Source: Heterostelium album PN500
Taxonomy: Eukaryota; Evosea; Eumycetozoa; Acytosteliales; Acytosteliaceae
DNA length: 64,000 nt
Assembly (NCBI RefSeq): GCF_000004825.1
Contig: NW_008805070.1
Location: 1,612,001-1,676,000 of the forward strand
Reading direction: 5' to 3'
The notes beneath the pieces were generated by a model. The model had not been told where the DNA came from. It saw only the letters and a program-made list of their open reading frames with translations, and did not search any database. Positions 21,100 to 30,561 of the stretch are shown one piece after another; position 1 is the stretch's first letter; the number at the start of each line of letters is the position of its first letter. The position numbers and the translations under genes are program-made.

Positions 21100-23447
21100 T
21101 TAATAAGCTCTTCTCCTTTTCTTCTTTTTTTCTCTCCTTGACTTTTGAGGTGTTGTCGTGGTTTGTGTTGTTGTTGTAGTAGTTGTACCGTCAGAGGCTG
21201 ACGATGGTGTTGGAGATGGAACCACTTTATTTTTTTGTTTATTGGTGTTTGTTCCTCGCTTTAAAAATAATAAAATTCTCCTCATTATATCTCTCTTTGA
21301 ACCTGTTGATCTTAATGAATTTAATTTACAATATGCTTTTAGATCTGGTGCATGGAATCTAGATATTAATATTTTATTATACAACAGTGATTAATTGGTT
21401 AGTAATTTAGTTGATAATAAGAGTGAGGGTATTAATATACTTACAAAGTATGAAGTTGTTCTCTTGAAATTCCTTTAACTATCAATGACAATGGGTTCAT
21501 GGTTGATTCGGTTGGTTTTCTCTTTCTCTTTGGTTTTGCTTGTTGCTCTACTCCCTCATCTGATTCCTCGTCGTCCGAATCCTCTTGATCTTCATTGTTT
21601 TCGGCACCGGACTCTTCTTCATTGTCACTGTTATCGCTGCTCTTTTCATCGTTATCGGAATTCTCATCGTCTGATTCCTCGGCATCGACATTCTCCTCTT
21701 CGTCACTGCTGCTCTCTACTACTGGTGTACTTTTCTTTGATGGTGTCATCTCCTTCATAGCCGTACGGCTAGGAAGAACGGGTTTCTCTTCATGCTCGAC
21801 ATTGACTTGTTCATCATCGGAATTAAAGTACTTCATATTCAATTTCTGTTTTCTCTTTACTCTTCCAAATGCATTTAACTCTGGTCTTGCATCTTCTTCC
21901 ACTATTTTCTTTTCTTTAATTGATTGTTGCTTTTGTTGTTTTTCTTGTTGCTGCTGTTGTTGCTGTTGCTGTTGTAATTTTTGTTGTTGTTGTTGATATT
22001 TAGTTAATTTAATAGGACTGGAAGTTGTTGATGTTGCTGAGGAAGATGAAGATGATGACGAAGATGCTGCCGCCGCTGCTGCTGCCGCTGCCGTAGTGAT
22101 AGTTGTTGAAAAGTTTTTAAGAGGTATCTTTACCTTTGTTGTACCGGTAAAGTTGTTCGCTGCTGCTATAGCTGCTGCTGTAGATGCTCTTCTATTAGGT
22201 GTAGAAGTGGTAGTAGTATTTGTTGTGGTAGTTGATGATGATGATGATGGTGTTGATGGTGTTACTGGTGTTACTGGTGCTGTTGTTGTTGGTGGTGGTG
22301 ACGGAGTTGACTCTTCCTCTTGGTCCTCGATCATAGTCTCTGGTGTGGAGTGTGGCGACAACGATATTATAGACAACTCTAACGGTGATCCATCATCGCT
22401 ATCCTCCTTCTCTGCACTGTTCAACTGTCTAAAGTTAAAGATAGTCTCCAATATCTTATCGATAATCAACTCCTTGCTTCCAACCTTGTTAATCTTCAAA
22501 CCTTCGGCCACAGCACGAACCACCGGTGCCTTTACATTCTTCAAAAACGACTCTGTTCCTCTCATTATTATTTCATCTTTTATCTTATTACTTATAGTTA
22601 TTGTTGTTGCTGTTGCTGTTGTAGTTGTATTAGTTGTCGTCGTCGTCGTTGTTGTTGCTGTTGTTGCTGGTTCGGTATAATCTAACTTTAAAGATTGACA
22701 ATACTGTAACTTCATTGAATCGTCAGAGTTGTCGAGTAACCAGTTAATTCCTCTACGTTTGATGTGCGACGATAGGAGTTGGTAGAAAGAGAGACGATGT
22801 TCGTCGGCGGCAGCAGGATCGACGCGCAGGAATGCATGGTTGACGAGCACCTCTGGCGAGCCGAGTAGCGAGAGTAACGCCGGGTAGATACTGGGTTGCA
22901 GACATCCGGTAAAGTCATCGATACCAGTGAAACCGATACACTCATTGACGACGTGTAGTAACTTTAACTTTGGTACTTTCTCTATGGTCTCGTCAATCGT
23001 TAGATGGTACATCTGACTGACCGACTTTATACAATTGACTATCGTTTCCTTCGGTACTTGCGAGAACAACCGAACAATCTCTGAATCCTTCAATATAAAC
23101 AGCACACCACTACCACCGTGCAGTGATGGTGTATTGCCAATTGAACTAGATGAATTTATCAATTGACTAGATGTCAGAGATGTTGTATTCAGTACTGGTG
23201 TTGTTGAACTAACTGTTGTTTGTTGTTTATTTTGATTTTTATTATTATTATTGTTATTACTATCATCATCATTACTATTATTACTATTATTACTACTACT
23301 TTCTGTTTTTAAATCAATATTCATTTCATTTTCATTTTTATTATTTTTATCTATATTTTTATTATTATCATTATTATCTATACTATTTATATTGTTATCA
23401 TCTTTACTATTATTATTACTATCTATAGAATTTGATGTATCTTTCAT
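21100..23447 (-). CDS. SAP-domain protein with acidic and polyglutamine tracts
   Basis: Two exons (23447-21445 and 21358-21100, intron 86 bp) join in frame to 753 residues. The N-terminus is Asn/Asp/Ser-rich. Residues about 110-250 form a helical domain (FILKDSEIVRLFSQVPKETI, LLHVVNECIGFTGIDDF). Around 300 there is SAP-like helical sequence (VRAVAEGLKINKVGSKELII). The middle holds poly-Thr, poly-Ala, poly-Ser and poly-Gln runs and then a strongly acidic region (SDDEESDEG) followed by a basic stretch PKRKRKP. Splicing creates a SAP motif across the junction: LHTLFHAPDLKAYCKL, then SLRSTGSKRDIMRRIL. The tail is Thr-rich and Lys/Arg-rich. SAP motifs bind AT-rich scaffold DNA, so a nuclear chromatin role is likely. 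It is head-to-head with NPRL2. Confidence 0.8.
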
Positions 23448-23624
23448 TTTAACATATTATTATATTATATATATATCGTCGAGTGTATGTTTGTTACATT
23501 TAAATTATTATTAAAAATGATATTTTTTTTTTTTTTTAGAAAATTGCAGTATTTTTTTTTAAATTTTTTTTTTTGGTTTACAAAATTTAATAAATGACTT
23601 CAAACATATCATATAATATGATCA
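23448..23624. promoter_or_regulatory. Divergent promoter region, SAP gene / NPRL2
   Basis: Only 177 bp separate the two start codons. It contains TATATATATA (about 23466-23475) and two long T runs. A shared bidirectional promoter is likely. Confidence 0.55.
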
Positions 23625-25083
23625 ATGGAAGGACCCATTAAATGTATATTCTATAGTGAATTTCATAATATATATGGTACAAAGATATTTTATCAATATC
23701 CTGAAGGGTAGGTAGTTAACTATAATTATTATATTTATTTATTTTTTATTTTTTTTATTTTTAATTAATAAAATAAATGTAGATTAGATATATATATATA
23801 TGATGTTTAACTTATAAGTTTTTTAATTAATAATATAGATTTATAGCTAATGATGTATTTGAAGGATTTGCCGAGTTTATTATACCGAAACCAAAGTTGT
23901 GTGGAAAAGTAATCACTTTGACTGCATTCGACTATAAGATACTTGGTTATCCAGTGTTATTACAAGATGTAAAATATCATAGAAATGCATTACTATTCAA
24001 CTTGGCAATGGTATTCGATAAACATACAGATACAACTATCTATCATAATATAATAAGAAAGTTAGGTACAATACTTAGAACATTAGAGGTATGTATAACC
24101 ATAATCATTATAAATAGAGATTTATAGTTAATTAACTTTAAATTTTAATGTTTGTTGTTTATTCTACTAGACAGAAACAGAATACTTATTTAATCAATCA
24201 AAAGTTAGAGATCAACCAGATCTATTAAAGATTCTAGAGACTTTGTATATAGAGTTGAATAGCTATGGTGAGAGCACTATAACGGTGGACGATGCCAACA
24301 CTATCAACGTAAAGCTATTCAACAAACCACCTGAACCAATAGAGATACTAGACCATCAAGTACCTGTACTCATCGAAGAGATCGACACTTCCAATGCATC
24401 GGAATGGGATCTAACACTACTACAGATACTACCGTATATCGACGGTGTCAACTATGTCAGTAGAATATCAAAACTAACTGAAATCGATATTAATCTTGTT
24501 AAATCTTGTATAAAACATTTAGTGTAAGTGTTTATAATAAATATGTAATACTTATTTTTTATTAACTAACTAACTAATTGATTGATAATTTATATATAGA
24601 TATTATAGTATTGTTAAAATGGTTGATATATTTCAATATTCAAATATATATAATCCAACACCGTTGATAAGAAAATTGGCATCGAATTTAGATATGCAGA
24701 GTGAATGTTCAGCGTTTATAACAACACCTGGCAGTACGATTTGCTCGTTCGAGACGATCTTCATGTTGTATGCCAATATGAGTACCGATACACCGTTCAG
24801 AGAGTATTGTACAGAGAATGAATTGACGTCGTTGGGAATAGATGAACGATCTTTTATTATATTCGGTGTCATCAATGGATTCCTCAGAAGAAAACAGAGA
24901 TATCCAATTCTAAACAATCTTAAATTGTTGGAGAAACTACCTCAGAACGATAAGAAACGATTATTAAATGGTAACAAGAGCTTCGATGAAATTTGTTGTA
25001 TATTATCGGTTGGAATGGATGTAGTAGAGAAGTTACTGTCCGAGATAGCAGAGCCTGATCAATATACTGTTATTTGGAAATAA
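23625..25083 (+). CDS. nprl2: NPRL2, GATOR1 complex subunit (nitrogen permease regulator 2-like)
   Basis: Four exons (23625-23707, 23839-24088, 24171-24523, 24600-25083) join in frame to 389 residues, the expected size. Conserved blocks in order: CIFYSEFHNIYGTKIFYQYP (longin-like N-terminus), YHRNALLFNLAMVFD, WDLTLLQILPYIDGVNYVS, KMVDIFQYSNIYNPTP (winged-helix region), SFDEICCILSVGMD and the terminal WK. NPRL2 with NPRL3 and DEPDC5 forms GATOR1, the GTPase-activating complex for Rag GTPases that turns off TORC1 when amino acids are scarce, at the lysosome surface. In a social amoeba, starvation is the trigger of development, so this gene is of physiological interest. The first ATG in frame with the conserved block was chosen. 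Confidence 0.95.
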
Positions 25084-25289
25084 ATAATACTTTGATGTAA
25101 AAGATATTTATAATTGATTGATTATTAAATTTGGTCGAAATCAAGTTGTTTAATTAATAATCGATTAATACTCAAAAAATTGATAAATATTTGGAAGTTC
25201 ATATATAAGTTTCAATAATTATCTAAATCAAAAAAAGTTTTTGGAATCATCAGAATCTTTTAAATCTATACAACAAACTCATAGATTTT

Positions 25290-25690
25290 AGAATAACAAT
25301 TCTTCTCCAACAACTGAATCGATGAATTCATTGCACCGACCAACAAACATTTTTTATCATGTGTTAAATAGATTGATGATAATGCATCTAATTAATAGAT
25401 GTATTAGTTTTATTTTTATACTCCATTAGTTGTTAGTGACTTTGTTATCATTGTTTTGGGTTGTGTTTGTTGTTCTTGTGTTTGATGATGATGATGTTGA
25501 TGATGTTGAATTATCTCATGTAGTTGTTGGTAGAGACTAGTAGTATCGCTTGGTGATTGTGTTTTTAACTGGTGGTTGTTTTTCATCTTTTTACCTACGG
25601 GTGTAGTTGTTGTTCTGTTTGTTACTCTTGTGTTTGATGATCTTGTTGTTGTTGTTTTTGAATTTTGTTAAAATATAATCTCATGTAGTT
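25290..25690 (-). pseudogene. C-terminal relic of a WD40-like gene with a Gln/His-rich linker
   Basis: Minus strand from about 25390 to 25290 reads DALSSIYLTHDKKCLLVGAM, then SSIQLLEKN, which looks like one WD40 blade. Upstream (about 25680-25430) an open frame reads TTTPVGKKMKNNHQLKTQS, SLYQQLHEIIQHHQHHHHQ and NGV before a stop. A GT..AG stretch of about 34 bp between them does not keep the frame. The 5' part of the gene is absent, replaced by the fold-back element at 25.7-26.05 kb. It may be a gene end left after a rearrangement. Confidence 0.4.
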
Positions 25691-25708
25691 GTTGTAGGTG
25701 TTGTTGTT

Positions 25709-26048
25709 GATATTATCGTCGCATTAACAATAATACATTAACAGCAACCGATAATCTCTAGAAGAAAATCGAAGACATTTACTAGCTGAATGAGGCAAGA
25801 AACTATATCTGTATTGGTGCCATAAACAGTTCTCACTTATGGGTTCAATAGAAGACTAGAGAAAAGGGTAGAGCTTAGAGTATTTCCATCATGGTCTGAT
25901 ACTACAATTAGCAACAAAATCATTCGTGAAGCCGAACTTACTGATTTACAGCTAAGAGTCGAGGAAACTGGCCAATCTTTTTCATTCGATTTTCTTCTAG
26001 AGTATCGGTTTCTGTTAATGTATTTTTTATTATTGCGACGATAAAATC
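25709..26048. repeat. 340-bp fold-back element with about 65-bp inverted arms
   Basis: 25709-25773 and 25985-26048 are inverted copies with small indels; both contain TTATCGTCGCA, ACATTAACAG and CTAGAAGAAAATCGAA or their complements. About 210 bp with no open frame lie between. This fits a MITE/fold-back element. No target duplication was certain. It abuts the 5' side of the WD40-like relic. Confidence 0.75.
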
Positions 26049-26358
26049 TAGTAATTATCGATCCTCTTAAATCTCTGTGCCAACGATGATTAAACTTTTC
26101 TATCGTAGCATTTGAAAGTACTAATCAAAAAGGATAGTACACATTCCTAAAAAATTTTATAAAAATTTTAAAATGTTAGAGAGAATTTTGAAAGAAATCT
26201 AAAAAATTATATATAAATTGAAACAATAACTAATAGTAATTATTTAAAACCTTTATTTAATAATCTAATATAGCATAAAATAATATTTTAAAATAAAAGA
26301 TAAAGGTTTTTATTAATCCAATTGAATTTTAGTAACTAATTTAGTTGAGTGTTATATT

Positions 26359-27991
26359 TTAAAATGTGATAGATACAGATGGATAACCATATCTGTCATA
26401 TTTATCATCTTTTAAGAATGGTTCCCATTGTTCCTCTTCAATTGAATATTTAAAATTACCATATTTAGCACCACCAAATGAATAGATAAAACTAGATATT
26501 GATGATTCTCTATGATACATCAACAATGCATTATCATTCTTTGAAGGAATAGCATTGAGTTCGGTTACCTCTCTTTCTTCAACATTGTATTTGATGAACC
26601 GTTTGTGATTTTGATCGTAGATGTAGAAAGTACCATTGCTATCGTGACATGCCGAGAACGATGCAATGTTAATTGGATGATATTTTTTCTTTCTTTTATC
26701 CGTCAAATCCAAATGAAAAATATTATTTACATTGAATGGTATGCTATATAAAGAGCCTTTATAAATCATTGAAAATATCTGTGTTCCGTATGGTGTGGGC
26801 AACAAGCAATTCTCAAATTTCATTGTCTTGATGTTAAATCGATCGATTCTATTATCTACATTGACACCATTAATCAAATAGATATGATCTTGACCATCAT
26901 AACAAACTGATATGCAATAATCTCCTTCGATTCCTTCGATTTCACCGCAATGTTCAACTGATTTCGATTTAATCGAGAATTTCATCCATTTATATTCATT
27001 GTCATAACCACCGAATACATAGATATATTCACCAATGGAAACAATCGATTGGTATGTATAAATATTATTATAACTTAGTTTGAATTCTTCAATTGAATCG
27101 TTGTTTGTAGTGTTGATAAGTGTTACTCCTTCTGATTTGTGTGTTGTGAAAATATATGATGATTTATTATCTTTAACAATTTCGAATTCTTAGATCGAAT
27201 GGTTGTTTATCGATGCTAACGATGTAGCAATCTTTTCTAATTTGATTGATTGTTTGATGATTGATTTCAGTTGGCTGAAATCAGGTTGTTTTATGATTAA
27301 TTTATAATCTTCCGATGAATGGTTATTGTTATATTGAAGTGATTTGATTTTTGTATTTATTAATGATATCCAATAATAATGATGATGAATCATTGTTGTG
27401 TTGTTTGATAAGTTCATCAAAATTGAAAGGATCATGATGTTCATTGAACAATGTTTGATTATTATCAGTGATGAATGATTTTAATGTTGAACTTGTCAAG
27501 ATTGATTCCATTATTGTTGTTGTAGAATATTGTTCTATAGTATCTGTAACTATTGATTGATTATCATAACTATTACTACTCGCATAAATGTTATCTTCAT
27601 TATCAGAACTACTATCATCGTTATTACTGTTATTTAATTTATTATTTATATTTATAATTTGAACTAAATATTTCAAATGATTAATATTATTATCTATTTG
27701 ATTAATGATAATATCTTTTTCATTGATTATATCTTTCTTTAATTTATGTTCCTCAATGATTAGATATTGATGTAATTTTTCAAAGAATTTCGATATCTCA
27801 TTCTCTGTTGATGATAATGATTGATATCGAGAAGTCGATGATTTTAATGATTCCCACACTGATCTAATGGTTTTAGGGAAATGGAATTCTTCTTCATTAT
27901 TATCATGATCGCTATCGTTACTACTATCAGTTTCAGTCTTCCTATTTAATGATTGCAGAGACTGCTGCGTTGGCTGTACTCTACTATCCAT
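26359..27991 (-). pseudogene. B-box-family propeller gene without B-box, frame disrupted
   Basis: From 27991 the minus strand encodes a Ser-rich start and then the coiled coil (SVWESLKSSTSRYQSLSS, FFEKLHQYLIIEEHKLK) and the linker SSSLLLDIINKY. At about 27330 the reading shifts to another frame (DYKLIIKQPDFSQLKSIIKQ), and near 27190 shifts again into the propeller (SSYIFTTHKSEGVTLINTT, GEYIYVFGGYDNEYKWMKF, CYDGQDHIYLINGVN, GNFKYSIEEEQWEPF), ending at TAA 26359. The B-box is missing from the start. No introns explain the shifts. Low divergence from intact paralogs suggests recent loss. Confidence 0.85.
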
Positions 27992-28300
27992 CTTCTATAT
28001 AAAATAATAATAATAAAAAAAAGATAAATATAATATTAATAATTTTTTTTAAATAGGAATAGTGAAAAATGCAGTCTAAACAACGTTACCTTGAAAAAAA
28101 AAAAAGATAAATTTAAGATTTTTTATTAGACTGTAAATTTGTTGTTTCTGAAGTTAATCAAATTCTTCAAACTTTTTAGATCCAATGAAAAAATGTATGG
28201 TAACGTTAAAACAAAATATCTTTGCTAAACCAAATTTTTTTTTTTTTGTTTTCTTCAATTCAAACAATAATCTACTTTATTATATTCTGTCTACAATAAT

Positions 28301-28350
28301 TTAAATAGACTGATGTAAAATATTTATTATAATCTAATTATTCCTTTCAA
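28301..28350. repeat. Copy of a repeated gene-like segment (partner at 43164-43266)
   Basis: 28301-28330 equals 43164-43193, and 28331-28350 equals sequence from about 43246 on. The 43-kb copy has 52 extra bases beginning GTAAGT between the two halves. The copies flank gene relics in both places. Confidence 0.7.
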
Positions 28351-28909
28351 TTTAATAGACTTTATAGATGAAGTGGAATTATAGAGTTTTCAGAGAGCTG
28401 CAGGTGTACCAACACACTATCTACATCAACATGCACCACAACAACAGTAACAACAACAAGAATAGCTAAAAGTTAAACAAGAAAATCTTTACCATTCAAT
28501 AAGTGTTCCCGATACAGAGTTGCTTAAATACAGTAAAACATTTATGATAAGGTTGTATGTATCAGGAAATCTACTATTTTTACTCTTTTTTATCAAAAGT
28601 AAACTTGGTTGAACGATTGTTTGTTATTAAACTCAGAATCAATGTATACCACCATTTTATTTACTTCTCTCTTGAGAACTTATGAAATGAAAAATATCGG
28701 AACACTAACATTCTTTTTTTTCAATTTAGATTTTAGCTTAAGGTTTTAAAGTATAAATAATCTTATTTGTTTGTTAGTTTATCAAATCATAAATCAGTTT
28801 AATATATCAATAATATGTACATCTTTAGTAAGAAGATCCTTATCGTAATTAACACATATCAAACATCACTTTAATCAATAATAAATAACATCAAAAACAA
28901 CAATCTAAA
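28351..28909. other. Spacer with a Gln-rich coding-like fragment
   Basis: Plus strand 28380-28560 reads roughly SFQRAAGVPTHYLHQHAPQQQ-like and then QENLYHSISVPDTELLKYSK, with stops. It may be a decayed exon; the product is not recognised. The rest is AT-rich. Confidence 0.3.
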
Positions 28910-29835
28910 ATGTGAAAAGATAAACCATGTATCAATATTTGTAGTGATTGGTCATGTTGATGCCGGTAAGTAACAATACTATACTTTACTAAATAAGTAC
29001 ATACTTTAAATAAATATTAATATATTAAACATATACTAGGAAAATCAACATTGAGTGGACATTTAATTTATAAATGTGGTGGAGTTGACAAGCGAACAAT
29101 GGAGCAGTATGAACAGCAATCCGCTCAAATAGGGAAAGGGAACTTTGCTTGGGTGATGGACAATCTCAAGTCGGAGCGTGAGCGTGGTATCACTATCGAT
29201 TGCTCTCTCATGAGATTCGACATTGACCGATACGATGTAACGATCATTGATGCTCCAGGCCACAAGGATTTCATCAAGAACATGATCACCGGATCGTCAC
29301 AAGCCGACTGTGCAGTATTGGTTGTCTCCTCGGTCAAGGGTGAGTTTGAAGCCGGTATCGATCGTAAGGGTTCGACTCGTGAGCATGCTCTCTTGGCCTA
29401 CACACTCGGTCCGACAATTGATTTTCGCAGTCAACAAGATGGACGACGAAAAGACAACCAACTACTCAGAGTCACGTTTCAATGAGATTGTCAAGGATAC
29501 ATCCGGTTTCATCAAGAAGATCGGTTACAATCCTGAGAAGATTCCATTCATTCCACTGTCTGCTTGGAATGGCGACAACTGTCGATCCACCAGCGGAATG
29601 CGAAAGATTCGTAGCACAAATCATCGTTGTCAATCATCCCAGTCAAATCCATGTTGGATACACACCGGTCGTAGATTGTCACACCTCACACATTGCATGT
29701 CGTTTGATAAACATTATCGATAAGGTCGATCGTCGTAGCGGTGCTGTCATTCCAAAGGATGAGAACGAACCGTTGTTGAAGACCGGTGACAGTGCAATGT
29801 GTGAATTCCAACCAACGAAACCATGGCGATGATAA
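28910..29835 (+). pseudogene. eEF1A (translation elongation factor 1-alpha) pseudogene
   Basis: The start region reads INHVSIFVVIGHVDAG and is followed by a retained GT..AG intron (about 28965-29039). Then come [57 protein letters not shown] and the NKMD box, all eEF1A G-domain signatures. A stop follows the initiator ATG, the frame shifts near 29410-29430, and about 160 residues of domain 2/3 are missing after SAWNGDN. The reading resumes at [20 protein letters not shown] and ends [17 protein letters not shown]. Because the intron is kept, it is a DNA-level duplicate, not a processed copy. Confidence 0.92.
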
Positions 29836-30270
29836 ATATAAATAATAAAATCTTATATTAAATAGTTTTATAATTTGTTTAAACAATACACAATCAAGGA
29901 ACAACAAAGAGCTGAGGACTATGACAACTAACATTTAATCCGAGTATGGTCAACTAAGAAAAATTATATGCACAACTAAGTCTGGGATCAGTTCCTCCAA
30001 TACCTACTCAGGAAGAGGAAGACCATCTATCCCACCAGCATTTCATAGCAATTTCGATACTGAATCAAATGAGAATTTCAAAATAGAATCGAGAGCTACT
30101 TGAAATCTCTATCAGACCAAAGTATGAAGAGTATAAAGCGAAAACATTCTCAAAACAAATTCTTTGGTTGGTTAACAATGTAGTGGTACCTAGATTGTTC
30201 TAATAAGATTCTCATGTCGGTGTCGTTACAAAAAAGCTACCACTATGTCGATGATAAACAACTCTTCTAG
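29836..30270. other. Spacer with unidentified coding-like debris
   Basis: About 430 bp between the eEF1A pseudogene and the FNIP gene's 3' flank. A plus-strand frame reads SGISSSNTYSGRGRPSIPPA-like before stops. Nothing is recognised. Confidence 0.3.
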
Positions 30271-30561
30271 TTGATAGCTTCATCGGCGGAACTAACAATA
30301 CCCACCAACTATTGAGGATATTACCAGTATAACCAAAACCCAATTTCCAATCAATTGCAAATTATTAGGTAGGATAACATACAGATATTACCAAGTTTAT
30401 TTAAATGATACCAATTAAGATAAAATAATAATTATTATAATTGAAATAAATTGTTTTTTTTAATCTATCTATAAGATTTTTTTTCTTAAATTAATCAAAA
30501 AAGCTATTATCATAATAAAAAAATTAGACAATATTGAATTAAATATCTTATTTAAAAAAGT
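30270..30561. repeat. 3' flank of FNIP gene, shared with 42051-42335 (inverted) and 50954-51105
   Basis: Reverse-complemented, this flank matches the DNA after the FNIP gene at 40.9-42.05 kb. Shared features are the run ATTATTATTTTATCTTAATT, GGTATCATTTAAATAAAC, the TTTGCAATTGATTGG stretch, and TCCTCAATAGTTGGTGGGTA. The first 150 bp also match the flank after 50953. The flank shows that whole gene-plus-flank blocks were duplicated, not just the repeats. Confidence 0.85.

Noticed and set aside
22096-22680. Plus-strand open frames rich in Val/Ser opposite the SAP gene (also 21485-21996 and 23216-23514)
   Set aside because: They are antisense shadows of the Gln-, Thr-, Asn- and Ser-repeat tracts of the minus-strand gene.
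27190-27444. Introns to rescue the 26.4-28.0-kb B-box gene
   Set aside because: No GT..AG pair between the overlapping frames keeps the family sequence; the frames overlap within conserved coding sequence, so frameshifts are the simpler reading.
29051-29832. Functional eEF1A gene
   Set aside because: Stop after the initiator, frame changes and loss of about 160 codons.
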